Positions 8,481 through 16,166 of a stretch of 64,000 nt of DNA are shown here, piece after piece. Every line of letters begins with the position of its first letter. Within the stretch, counting starts at the first letter, position 1. The stretch is from NCBI GenBank assembly GCA_016873095.1, contig VGYC01000004.1:1-64000 (forward strand), read 5' to 3'. This DNA comes from Planctomycetota bacterium. Its GTDB lineage: Bacteria; Planctomycetota; Planctomycetia; Gemmatales; Gemmataceae. A program made the translations under genes and the position numbers. The notes under the pieces are model-generated. The model was not told the origin of the DNA. It made no database searches and saw only the letters and a list, made by a program, of their open reading frames with translations.

Positions 8481-8535
8481 GAGCCCGACGCGTCAGCGAG
8501 GGATGAACCGTCACCCTCGTTCGCGCGTCGGGCTC
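8481..8535. terminator. Perfect 12-bp inverted repeat between convergent genes (bidirectional terminator candidate)
   Basis: GAGCCCGACGCG (8481-8492) pairs with CGCGTCGGGCTC (8524-8535), with an inner GAGGG/CCCTC stem. It lies between the stop at 8445 and the tilS stop at 8511-8513. The last codons of tilS are inside the hairpin. No U-tract follows on either strand, so Rho-independent termination is only inferred. Confidence 0.5.
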
Positions 8536-9566
8536 TGTCGCGTTTCTACCAGCTGGATCACATGTTCCTGGCGGCGGGCCGTGATGCCGCCCGGCAAATC
8601 GACAGCGTTCTCCGTGCCGGCAACGAGCCCGGCCACCCTGGACCAGTCTTCGTAAGTCATCGGGCTGGTGGGCCATTGTTCACGGCGCCACAGCAGGCGA
8701 AAGACCTCCTGCACCTGATGGCGCGAGGCTTTTCGCAGCAAGGCGCGTGACAGCACCAGCATCTTGCCGGCGCGCGGCAGTTCGGCACGACGCAGCAGGC
8801 GCCGCGCGCGTGCCAGCACTTCTCGATGCAGATCGCCGGCCTGCATCCCCAGCCGGCACAGGACACGCTTGATGGCCGAGTTGAAGCTTGCTTCCAGCAG
8901 CGGCAACAACTGATGCCGGATGCGGTTGCGCGTGAAGCGCAGGTCGTCGTTGGATGAATCGTGGCGGTAGGTCTGCTGGATGTCGTGCAGGAAGGCGAGC
9001 AACTCGCCGCGCGTGATGTGCAGGAGCGGCCGCAGCAGCGTGACGCCCTGGGCCAGTTTGCGCCGTGGCGCGATGCCGCGCAGCCCGGCCAGGCCGGTGC
9101 CGCGCAGGATGTGATGCAGGACGGTTTCCGCCTGATCGTCGGCCGTATGCCCGGTGACGAGCCATGCCGCGTTCGCCTCACGAGCGACGTGGGTCAACCA
9201 GTCGTAGCGGATGCGTCGAGCCATCTGTTCGAGATTCTGACGGCCGGCGCGGGCCAGGGCAGCCACATCCTCGCGCCGGCTGATGCATCGCACCTCGAGC
9301 CGCGCGCCTGCGCCGAGGTTGCGTGCAAATTCGCCGACGAACGCCTCGTCGGCATCGCTCTCCGGACCGCGCAGCTGATGATTGAGGTGTGCGATGATCA
9401 GCGGGCCAAGCTTCTTGCGGGCACACCAGCGGGCCATGAGGCAGGCCAGCGCGACGCTGTCCGGGCCAGCGGAGACGGCGATCACACCGGCACCGTTCGT
9501 CGGCAGGTGGCGAGACATGCGGCGGAGCAAGCGGGTTTCCGGTAATCGATCGTGCTCACGGGACAC
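8511..9566 (-). CDS. tilS: tRNA(Ile)-lysidine synthase
   Basis: 351 aa. The N-type ATP-pyrophosphatase P-loop appears as VSAGPDSVALA (SGGxDS variant with Ala and Pro), followed by HLNHQLRGPESDADEAF and TGHTADDQAETVLHHILRGTG, the signature motifs of TilS. The enzyme attaches lysine to C34 of the tRNA(Ile) CAU anticodon and is essential in most bacteria. The start used is GTG 9566, which overlaps the trpC stop by 11 bases; Met17 would also leave the P-loop intact. The C-terminal tRNA-binding region is short compared with E. coli TilS (432 aa). The final residues (RQSPTRERG) are encoded by a repeat hairpin (8481-8535), suggesting that the original C-terminus was altered by repeat insertion. Confidence 0.92.
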   Translation of the reverse strand: MSREHDRLPETRLLRRMSRHLPTNGAGVIAVSAGPDSVALACLMARWCARKKLGPLIIAHLNHQLRGPESDADEAFVGEFARNLGAGARLEVRCISRREDVAALARAGRQNLEQMARRIRYDWLTHVAREANAAWLVTGHTADDQAETVLHHILRGTGLAGLRGIAPRRKLAQGVTLLRPLLHITRGELLAFLHDIQQTYRHDSSNDDLRFTRNRIRHQLLPLLEASFNSAIKRVLCRLGMQAGDLHREVLARARRLLRRAELPRAGKMLVLSRALLRKASRHQVQEVFRLLWRREQWPTSPMTYEDWSRVAGLVAGTENAVDLPGGITARRQEHVIQLVETRQSPTRERG

Positions 9567-10341
9567 CGCGCAGCTCCTTCAGCTTGACGGCGATGTCGGG
9601 CGCCCGCATGAACGTCTCGCCGATCAGCACGGCGCCGACGTTTGCCGCCTGCAGGCGCAGCATGTCAGCACGGGTGCGGATGCCGCTCTCGCTCACCAGG
9701 CAGCAATCCCGGGGCAGGCGCTCGGCCAGTTCCAGCGTGTGTTCCAGGCGGACCTCGAAGGTCCGCAGGTTGCGGTTGTTGACGCCGATCAGCCGGGCGC
9801 CCGCTTGCACGACGCGCTCGAGATTGTCGGCGTCGTAGAGTTCCACGAGGGCTTCCATGCCGAGTTCGCGCGTCTGTCGCAGCAACTCGGGCAACTCGCG
9901 CGGCCCGAGAATCTCGGCGATGAGCAGCACGGCGTCGGCTCCCGCGAGCCGGGCCTCGACCAGCTGGTGGCGATCGAGGATGAAGTCCTTGCGCAAGAGC
10001 GGCACCGCCACGGCCTGGCGGATTGCTTGCAAGTAGGCGATGCTGCCCTGGAAGAAGGCGACATCGGTGAGAACGCTGATGGCTGCCGCGCCATGCGCGG
10101 CGTAGGTGCGGGCGATGGCCAGCGGGTCAAAGTCGGCCCGGAGCACGCCGGCGGACGGCGAGGCCTTCTTGACCTCGGCGATGATGGCGACAGCGCCGGC
10201 CGCCTCGAGTGCGGCGCGGAAACCACGCGCCGGCGGCGCCTCCGGCAGGCGGCGCTCCAGGTCGGCGAGAGGCCTGGCGGCGCGGTCTTCCTCAACCTCG
10301 CGGCGCTTGTGCTGGACGATCTTGTCGAGAATCGTGCTCAT
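9556..10341 (-). CDS. trpC: Indole-3-glycerol phosphate synthase
   Basis: 261 aa from ATG 10341 (MSTILDKIVQHKRREVEE). It is a complete TIM-barrel IGPS with AIIAEVKKASPSAG (catalytic Lys of the KKASPS motif), RADFDPLAIARTYAAHGA, SVLTDVAFFQG, LLRKDFILD, IGVNNRNLRTFEV (substrate-binding NNRNL) and SESGI. It closes the indole ring in tryptophan synthesis, converting CdRP to indole-3-glycerol phosphate. No other trp genes are nearby, as is common when trp genes are scattered in planctomycetes. It overlaps tilS by 11 bases, so the two are probably co-transcribed and translationally coupled. Confidence 0.96.
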   Translation of the reverse strand: MSTILDKIVQHKRREVEEDRAARPLADLERRLPEAPPARGFRAALEAAGAVAIIAEVKKASPSAGVLRADFDPLAIARTYAAHGAAAISVLTDVAFFQGSIAYLQAIRQAVAVPLLRKDFILDRHQLVEARLAGADAVLLIAEILGPRELPELLRQTRELGMEALVELYDADNLERVVQAGARLIGVNNRNLRTFEVRLEHTLELAERLPRDCCLVSESGIRTRADMLRLQAANVGAVLIGETFMRAPDIAVKLKELRGVP

Positions 10342-10382
10342 ATCATACCCTGGACGCCATTTTACAGGAAACGGGCGAAGCG

Positions 10383-11417
10383 ATGTCGGACTGGCAGACA
10401 CTGCTGCTCGGAACGGCGGCCTACGCCGCGCTGGCGGTTCTCGCCGGCGGCGTCTGTCTCCTGTTGCGCATGCAGTCTGGCGGCCGGGCGCCGCTGTTGC
10501 CGTTGCCACGTCGGCCGCGCGGTGCCTGGAGCGGCCGAGAGGTGATCCTGACGTTTCTCGTCGTGGTGCTTGTGCCAGACGTTTGTCACGCGCTCTTGCA
10601 ATCAATCGGCTTCTATGAGCAGTTCTATGGCCGCACGCCGGCGCGCGATCAGCAGCAACTGTGGGCCATGCTGCTGGCCATGCCGATGATCGTGGCCGTG
10701 ATCGTCACGGGACTGCACCTGTCGAGCGGCACACGACCGGCGCAGGTTGGCCTGAGCCCTGTCCGGCTGGACGCCAATGCCTGCGTCGGCTGCCTGGGCT
10801 TTCTGTTGCTGTCGCCGCTGGTCTGGGGCATCCACGTGGCGGTGACTCAACTCATGGAGCCGCGCGGCCACGCCTTTGAGAAAATCCTGGAGGAGGCTGT
10901 CCCCGTTGAATGGGCGCTGGTGTTCTTCGAGGCCATCATCGCGGCGCCGATTTACGAGGAACTGGTCTTTCGCGGGGTGTTGCAAGGCTGGCTGAGCCGC
11001 GCGGCCCGCGGCGGACACTTCGCGGTGGCGATGATCACGCTGGTCGTGGGTCAGATGGCGATGCTGAACTTCCTTCTGGATGCCAAGGAAGATGCCCCAT
11101 TCCCCGGCTGGGAGCCGATGAGCTTCGCCTGCGTGCTTGGCGTTGGTTATCTGCTTGCCAGCTACCGGGCCTTCAGGCCGAAAGCCGGGCTACCGGCGGA
11201 GACGCCCGAGCATCCTCATCTCGCCATCTGGGGGACGAGCGCCTTGTTTGCCGTCGTGCACGGCAGCGCCTGGCCGGCGCCGATCCCGCTCTTTTTCCTG
11301 AGCCTGGGACTCGGCTGGATGGCCCAGCGCACGCATAGCCTGATCGGGCCGATCCTGTGCCACGCGCTGTTCAACGGCATCAGCTGCCTGACACTGCTGC
11401 TGAAGGCCCTCGGCTGA
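10383..11417 (+). CDS. CPBP family intramembrane metalloprotease
   Basis: 344 aa with about eight hydrophobic segments. The Abi/CPBP motif 1 EELVFRG (EExxxR) lies near residue 192, and later motifs include FAVVHGS (HxxxB-type His) and GPILCHALFNG. Members are membrane glutamic metalloproteases related to CAAX-prenyl protease Rce1; in bacteria their substrates are mostly unknown. ATG 10383 (MSDWQTLLLGTAAYAALAVL) is chosen because the first membrane helix begins there; longer in-frame extensions overlap the divergent trpC. It is convergent with the DUF47 gene. Confidence 0.9.
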   Translation: MSDWQTLLLGTAAYAALAVLAGGVCLLLRMQSGGRAPLLPLPRRPRGAWSGREVILTFLVVVLVPDVCHALLQSIGFYEQFYGRTPARDQQQLWAMLLAMPMIVAVIVTGLHLSSGTRPAQVGLSPVRLDANACVGCLGFLLLSPLVWGIHVAVTQLMEPRGHAFEKILEEAVPVEWALVFFEAIIAAPIYEELVFRGVLQGWLSRAARGGHFAVAMITLVVGQMAMLNFLLDAKEDAPFPGWEPMSFACVLGVGYLLASYRAFRPKAGLPAETPEHPHLAIWGTSALFAVVHGSAWPAPIPLFFLSLGLGWMAQRTHSLIGPILCHALFNGISCLTLLLKALG

Positions 11418-11426
11418 TGCCGACTG

Positions 11427-12065
11427 CTATGATCCCTTGATGACGATCTCGGAGATGACCTGCGCGGCATCCTTGCAGGCGTCCACGGTTTCCTCCAGCC
11501 AGCCGTACAGTTCGCGGAGCTTGATGAGCGTGAGGATGTCGGCGGCGCCGTTGGCGAAGAGGGCGCTGTCGCTGTCGCGATAGAGCTTGTCGGCCTCGTT
11601 CTCCAGCCGGCGGATCTCACGCAGGTGATGGTGAATCTCCTCCGGCTTGCGCAGGTTGCGGCACTCGCGGACGGCTTGCTCCAGGTGCGTGCAGCAGTCG
11701 AGGATGTACCCCCCCATTTTCACCGCCACCTCCGTCGGCCTGTCGATGCGAAACACGTCGAAGCGGTGGGCGGTCTCCTCCAGGTTGTCCATGATGTCAT
11801 CCAGGGAGGTGGCCAGCGTATGGATGTCCTCGCGGTCGAACGGCGTGATGAAGGTCTGGTCCAGGGCCCTGATGATGGCGGCAACGATGTCGTCGAGCCT
11901 GGTCTCTTCTTCCTTCAACTCCCGGCATCGTTCCGGCACGTTGTCGTAAGTCGTGAGCAGGCAAACGAACTTGCCGGCAGCGCGCGTGATCGTGGCGGCC
12001 GCCTCGTCGAACATGTCGAAGAACTTCAGCTCGCGCGGAATCAGGGAGAAGCCCAGAAAGCCCAT
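11427..12065 (-). CDS. DUF47 (PhoU-like) protein
   Basis: 212 aa from ATG 12065 (MGFLGFSLIPRELKFFDMFDE), with AGGAGCG at a good distance upstream. It has the all-helical PhoU-like layout of DUF47: FFDMFDEAA, an E/D-rich helix ELKEEETRLDDIV, FITPFDREDIHTLATSLDDIMD (conserved metal-cluster helix) and a closing helix LKLRELYGWLEETVDACKDA-like. Such proteins usually sit beside low-affinity Pit phosphate transporters and regulate them. No pit gene is adjacent here, so the partner must be elsewhere. It is divergent from the alpha/beta hydrolase at 12192. Confidence 0.9.
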   Translation of the reverse strand: MGFLGFSLIPRELKFFDMFDEAAATITRAAGKFVCLLTTYDNVPERCRELKEEETRLDDIVAAIIRALDQTFITPFDREDIHTLATSLDDIMDNLEETAHRFDVFRIDRPTEVAVKMGGYILDCCTHLEQAVRECRNLRKPEEIHHHLREIRRLENEADKLYRDSDSALFANGAADILTLIKLRELYGWLEETVDACKDAAQVISEIVIKGS

Positions 12066-12191
12066 CGGTCGCTCCTGTCGGACATGAAGACGTGTTCGGG
12101 CCATCTTCAAGGAAATTTTTATGGATTGCCCGGACATGCGCCTTGCGACCTCGATTGATACAACGTCAGGAACGACGATTACCTCTTCTGG

Positions 12192-14246
12192 GTGGATGCA
12201 CTCATGCCAGCCGTACTTCCCAAGCCGGAACCGAACGCCTTCGCCAACCTGATGCGTGCCGAAGCACGCGTCTTGCGAGCCAAGGACCAGCCGCCGCGGA
12301 CGCGGCAGGAGTGGGACCAGCGCCGGGCCGCGCTGCGGACCGCGATGTTCGAGGCGATGGGGACCTTTCCCGACAAGTCGCATCCCTTGCAGGCGCGCGT
12401 CACCGGAGTGCTCAGGCGCGATGGGTATCGGATCGAGAAGGTTGTCTTGCAGACCCGGCCGGGCGTGTACATGACCAGCAGTCTGTACTTGCCGGAGCCG
12501 ACGCGCGGCCCGTATCCGGCGGTGCTGGTGGTGCACGGCCACTGGCCGGGAGCGCGACGCGATCCGGTCGTGCAGGCGCGCTGCCTGGGACTGGTCAAGC
12601 TGGGCTTCGTTGTGCTCGCGGTCGATGCCTTCGGTGCCGGCGAGCGCTACACCGCGCCGGCCCTGGGCACGTATCATGGCGCGCTTTTTGGCAGCACGTT
12701 GTGGCCCGTGGGACAGACGCTGCTGGGCATGCAGGTCTATGACAATCGCCGGGCCGTGGATTACCTGACGTCGCGTCCGGAGGTGGACGGCAAGCGCCTC
12801 GGAATCACCGGCGCATCCGGCGGCGGCAACCAGACCATGTATGCCGGCGCGCTCGATGAGCGTTTCGGCGCCGTCGTGCCGGTCTGCTCGGTCGGCACCT
12901 ATCAGGCGTATCTGCAGGCGGCTTGCTGTGTGTGCGAGGTGCTGCCGGGGGCGTTGCGCTTCTGCGAAGAGGGCGACGTGCTGGCGCTGGTGGCGCCGCG
13001 CGCCCTGCTGGTGGTCAACGCCACCAGGGACGCCTTTCAGTTCAGCGTCGGCGAGGCGGCGCGCAGCATCAAGCGTGCCCGGCCAGTCTTTCAACTTCTC
13101 GATGCCGAGCCGAAGCTTCGCCACGCCACGTTCGAATCGCCGCACGCCTACAACCAGGCGATGCGCGAGACCATGTACGGCTGGATGACGCGCTGGCTGA
13201 AGAACGAGGGGCAAGGCAAGCCGATCGCGGAGCCGGCCCATCAGGTGGAGAAGGTGGAGGACTTGACCTGCTTGCCGGTGGGCAAGCGGCCCGCCGGGTT
13301 CCTGTTTCCGGCGACCTTCGCCGCCGCGGAAGCGCGGCGCCTGCTGGCGGCGAACAAGGCGCCGGACCACCTCGAGAGATGGCAGGCGACGGCAGCCGTC
13401 AAGCGAAGCCAGCTGGTGCGGCAGATTTTCGGCGAGTTTCCGCGCGCCCGCCTGCCGGAGGCCAGAACCGGCAAGGCCAGCACGCAGGGTGAAGTGCGGA
13501 CGCTGCCGCTGGTTTTGCATCCCGAGCCGGCCATGCCGGTGCCGGTACTGCTGCAAACGCGCGGCAAGGGCAAGGAACCGCGGCCGGCTTGCCTGATGCT
13601 GCACATCGAGGGCAAGGACGAGGCGCTGCGGCACCCGCTGGCCGCTGCCTTCCTGGAGCGCGGCTGGGCGGTAGCGGCGGCCGACCTGCGCGCCACCGGA
13701 GAGACCCGCTCCGCCAGCGACGGCCAGGGCATCGCCGGAGCGCCGGATCACAACTCCGCCGAGCACGCCCTGTGGGTCGGCCGGCCATTGCTCGGGCAAT
13801 GGGTCTTCGACGCGCGCTCGTTCCTTGAGTGGCTCGGAAGGCAAAAGACGCTGAATCCGCGACGGCTGACGGTGGTCGGCATCGGTCAGGCCGCGCTCAT
13901 TGCCGCCTGCGTGACGGGGGTCGAGGAGCATGTCGCGGGCCTGGTACTGATCGACGCGCCGGCCACGATCATCACGGAAACGCCGTATCCCTCGGGGACG
14001 CACATGGGAATGCTGGCGCCGGCCCTGCTGCGCGTGGGCGATGTGCCGCAGCTGGCGGCTCTGACGGGGCCGCGCAAGCTGGTGATTGCCGGCGGCAAGG
14101 ACGCGAGCGGCAAACCTCTGGCCGACAAAGACTTGCAAACGGCGTATCGCTTCACGCGCGACATCTATCGGTTACAGCGTGTCGAGCAAAGCCTGTCGAT
14201 GCGTCCACGCCTGGCAGCGGGAGACATCGCCGCACTGCTGGAATAA
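12192..14246 (+). CDS. Double alpha/beta-hydrolase (acetyl-xylan-esterase-like)
   Basis: 684 aa (ATG 12192; ATG 12204 is an alternative). Residues about 30-330 form an alpha/beta-hydrolase of the acetyl xylan esterase/AB hydrolase type, with VLVVHGHWPG (oxyanion loop) and GITGASGGGNQTM (nucleophile Ser in GxSxG). The likely His is in FESPHAYNQAM. Residues about 400-680 look like a second, diverged hydrolase domain (LMLHIEGKDEALRHPLA, VAAADLRATGET), in which the nucleophile elbow reads VVGIGQAAL, without Ser. No signal peptide is evident. Likely an esterase acting on acylated saccharides; the second domain may be structural. It stands alone, divergent from DUF47. Confidence 0.8.
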   Translation: MDALMPAVLPKPEPNAFANLMRAEARVLRAKDQPPRTRQEWDQRRAALRTAMFEAMGTFPDKSHPLQARVTGVLRRDGYRIEKVVLQTRPGVYMTSSLYLPEPTRGPYPAVLVVHGHWPGARRDPVVQARCLGLVKLGFVVLAVDAFGAGERYTAPALGTYHGALFGSTLWPVGQTLLGMQVYDNRRAVDYLTSRPEVDGKRLGITGASGGGNQTMYAGALDERFGAVVPVCSVGTYQAYLQAACCVCEVLPGALRFCEEGDVLALVAPRALLVVNATRDAFQFSVGEAARSIKRARPVFQLLDAEPKLRHATFESPHAYNQAMRETMYGWMTRWLKNEGQGKPIAEPAHQVEKVEDLTCLPVGKRPAGFLFPATFAAAEARRLLAANKAPDHLERWQATAAVKRSQLVRQIFGEFPRARLPEARTGKASTQGEVRTLPLVLHPEPAMPVPVLLQTRGKGKEPRPACLMLHIEGKDEALRHPLAAAFLERGWAVAAADLRATGETRSASDGQGIAGAPDHNSAEHALWVGRPLLGQWVFDARSFLEWLGRQKTLNPRRLTVVGIGQAALIAACVTGVEEHVAGLVLIDAPATIITETPYPSGTHMGMLAPALLRVGDVPQLAALTGPRKLVIAGGKDASGKPLADKDLQTAYRFTRDIYRLQRVEQSLSMRPRLAAGDIAALLE

Positions 14247-14311
14247 TCGGCGCATTTGATTCGCATAGCGTGAAAATGCTGCAAAAGTCGAAAATTTTAC
14301 CTATTTTTCCA

Positions 14312-14341
14312 TTGCTTTGCAATCGTTTCAGATCATACTAT
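14312..14341 (+). promoter_or_regulatory. Candidate sigma-70-type promoter of the YTV protein gene
   Basis: In a stretch clearly richer in A/T than its surroundings (14270-14380), TTGCTT (14312-14317) and TACTAT (14336-14341) are spaced by 18 bases, about 57 bases before the ATG at 14398. Spacing and composition fit a housekeeping promoter, but it is a pattern match only. Confidence 0.3.
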
Positions 14342-14397
14342 TTACTCCGATTCTCCACGTTCACTGTTTTATCACTCTTGGGAGGGGCGAGGGTCCA

Positions 14398-15078
14398 ATG
14401 AAGAAGTCGCTGGTCGTGTGTTTACTGGCTGCGTGGGTTGCACTCGGGGGAAACGATGCCGACGCCCGCGGCCGCAGGGGTTGCTGCGACAGCTGCTGTG
14501 ATTACGTTTGTTACAGTGGTTGCGCGCCGATCATCCAGGACGTCGATCAAAAGGTGACGGTCTACAAGACCGAGTGGCGGACCGAGAAGGTCCCCACCAA
14601 GGTCACGCGCTGCATCATGAAGACGGTCACCGAGCCGGTCGAGTACACGGTTCTGGTCCCCAAGATGGTCACCGTCAGGCAGACCGTGAACTACTGCGTG
14701 GCGGTCCCCAGGACCGTCGAGCGCGACGTGGTGACCTGCAACTACGTGCCCGTGACCTGCGTTGATCCGTGCACGGGCTGCAGCTACACCTCGTGCCAGG
14801 CGCAGACGGTGGTCAAGCGCGTCGCATGCACCGTCTACGAGAGCAAGATGATGAGCAAGGACGTGGACGTGCAGGTGTGCCAGTACGAGAAGCAGACGCG
14901 CAAGGGCACGGTGACGCGCTGCGTGCCCGAGTACGTGACCGAGAACGTCACGGTCGAGCGTCGCTACTGCGTATCGGTCCCGACCCAGGTGACCGTGCGC
15001 GTGCCGGTGTGCGTCGGCTACAGCAGCCCGGCGGCCTGCGAGAGCGGCAGCGGCGTCGTCATGCCGCACGCTCACTAA
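14398..15078 (+). CDS. Cysteine-rich YTV-type cell-surface protein
   Basis: 226 aa with a signal peptide (MKKSLVVCLLAAWVALGG). The mature protein begins with a Cys cluster (RRGCCDSCCDYVCYSGC), followed by repeated Val/Thr-rich units such as PVEYTVLVPKMVTV, YCVAVPRTVERDVV and YCVSVPTQVTVRVPVC. This YTV-repeat, cysteine-rich architecture is characteristic of planctomycete proteins found in the protein-rich cell wall, so a structural, disulphide-linked envelope role is likely. GGGAGGGGCGAGGG precedes the ATG. The upstream A/T-rich leader and a strong terminator downstream (15129-15155) suggest a well-expressed single-gene unit. About 20 Cys are present, far above any neighbour. Confidence 0.85.
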   Translation: MKKSLVVCLLAAWVALGGNDADARGRRGCCDSCCDYVCYSGCAPIIQDVDQKVTVYKTEWRTEKVPTKVTRCIMKTVTEPVEYTVLVPKMVTVRQTVNYCVAVPRTVERDVVTCNYVPVTCVDPCTGCSYTSCQAQTVVKRVACTVYESKMMSKDVDVQVCQYEKQTRKGTVTRCVPEYVTENVTVERRYCVSVPTQVTVRVPVCVGYSSPAACESGSGVVMPHAH

Positions 15079-15128
15079 ACATCGAGCATGGGAGGGCGCG
15101 GCTCGTTCCGAGCCGCAACTCAAACACG

Positions 15129-15164
15129 CAACCGCGGCCGCTCTGGCCGCGGTTGTTTGCTTTT
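15129..15164 (+). terminator. Rho-independent terminator after the YTV gene
   Basis: CAACCGCGGCC (15129-15139) pairs perfectly with GGCCGCGGTTG (15145-15155) around a 5-base loop, followed by TTTGCTTTT. It starts about 50 bases after the stop at 15078. Confidence 0.85.
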
Positions 15165-15244
15165 GCGGGGCCTTCATTTCTCGGCAAAGATCCAGGCCGC
15201 GCCGGCGAATGGCTGATATCGCCTGCACTCGAGTCGAGCGCGCC

Positions 15245-16015
15245 ATGATCATCCCTTACGGCGTCGATGTGCCGATGCGGCGCGTGCCGGTGGCCAACTG
15301 GCTGCTGATTCTCGGCACCTGCGTCGTCAGCCTGGCCGTCTGGCTGAGTCCTCGCCCGGCGGTGACGATTCGCGTCCCCGGCAATCTCGACACCGTCATC
15401 GTTCAGATGCAGGGCGAGACGATCCCCGCGCTGGCGCTGCAACCCGGCAAGTTCGCGATCACCCAGTTGTTCACGCATGTCCTGGTGCACGGCGACGTCG
15501 TGCACCTCCTGGGCAACATGCTGTTTCTGTTCGTCTTCGGCAACGCGGTGAATGCCAAGGTGGGACACGCGGTTTACCTGTTCTGCTATTTCTTGCTGGG
15601 CGCGATGGGCGGCGTCGCCTGGATGATGTTCGGCGAAGGCTTGCCGATGGTCGGCGCTTCCGGAGCGATCAGCGGCATCATCGGCATGTTCCTGGTCTTC
15701 TTCCCGCGCAACGACATCCGCATCCTGCTCTTCTGGGAATTCGCCTGGCAGGTGTTTTCGCTGTCGTCCATCTGGGTGGTGTGCTTCTACATGCTCTGGG
15801 ACCTGATCGGCACGCTGTTTCTCGCCGGCAGCGGCATCGCCTACGTGACTCATCTGGCGGGCGGCTGCCTGGGCATCGGCGTGGGAATGATCATGGCGCT
15901 CAGCATCTTCGGCCCGGAACCCTACGAGCGGAGCCTCCCACAAATGCTCGGCTGGCAGGAGCGCGAGGACGATGACATGACCCTGCGCCTGCGGCTACGT
16001 GGCAGGTTGAAATGA
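15245..16015 (+). CDS. Rhomboid family intramembrane serine protease
   Basis: 256 aa from ATG 15245 (MIIPYGVDVPMRRVPVANWL). About six transmembrane helices. Catalytic signature: HGDVVHLLGNMLFLFVFGN (HxxxN on TM2), MVGASGAISGIIG (GxSG, Ser near residue 139) and YVTHLAGG (His near 203). Rhomboids cleave single-pass membrane proteins within the bilayer. The polar loop between TM1 and the HxxxN helix (about residues 40-80) is long, as in several planctomycete rhomboids. An upstream in-frame ATG (15209) would overlap the leader and is less likely. Convergent with the LRR gene. Confidence 0.92.
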   Translation: MIIPYGVDVPMRRVPVANWLLILGTCVVSLAVWLSPRPAVTIRVPGNLDTVIVQMQGETIPALALQPGKFAITQLFTHVLVHGDVVHLLGNMLFLFVFGNAVNAKVGHAVYLFCYFLLGAMGGVAWMMFGEGLPMVGASGAISGIIGMFLVFFPRNDIRILLFWEFAWQVFSLSSIWVVCFYMLWDLIGTLFLAGSGIAYVTHLAGGCLGIGVGMIMALSIFGPEPYERSLPQMLGWQEREDDDMTLRLRLRGRLK

Positions 16016-16033
16016 GTCGAAGGAACACGAAGC

Positions 16034-16085
16034 GACGCTCATCGCTGATCAGGAAGGACGCCTTCCAGCAGCGTGGATGAGCGTC
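16034..16085. other. 10-bp inverted repeat between convergent genes
   Basis: GACGCTCATC (16034-16043) pairs with GATGAGCGTC (16076-16085), with an inner AAGG/CCTT. It sits between the rhomboid stop (16015) and LRR stop (16167). It may act as a two-way terminator; no T-tract is present. Confidence 0.35.
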
Positions 16086-16166
16086 GATCCATGTTCCAGG
16101 AATTGGCATGGCGGCTTGCCGCGTTTCGGTTGTGCTTTTTGGTGGCCCATTGTTGCCGTCGGGCAA

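Noticed and set aside
6742-8676. 644-codon minus-strand frame opposite the secreted protein at 6805
   Set aside because: Shadow of a gene with signal peptide and ribosome site on the plus strand; runs through the 8481-8535 hairpin and into tilS.
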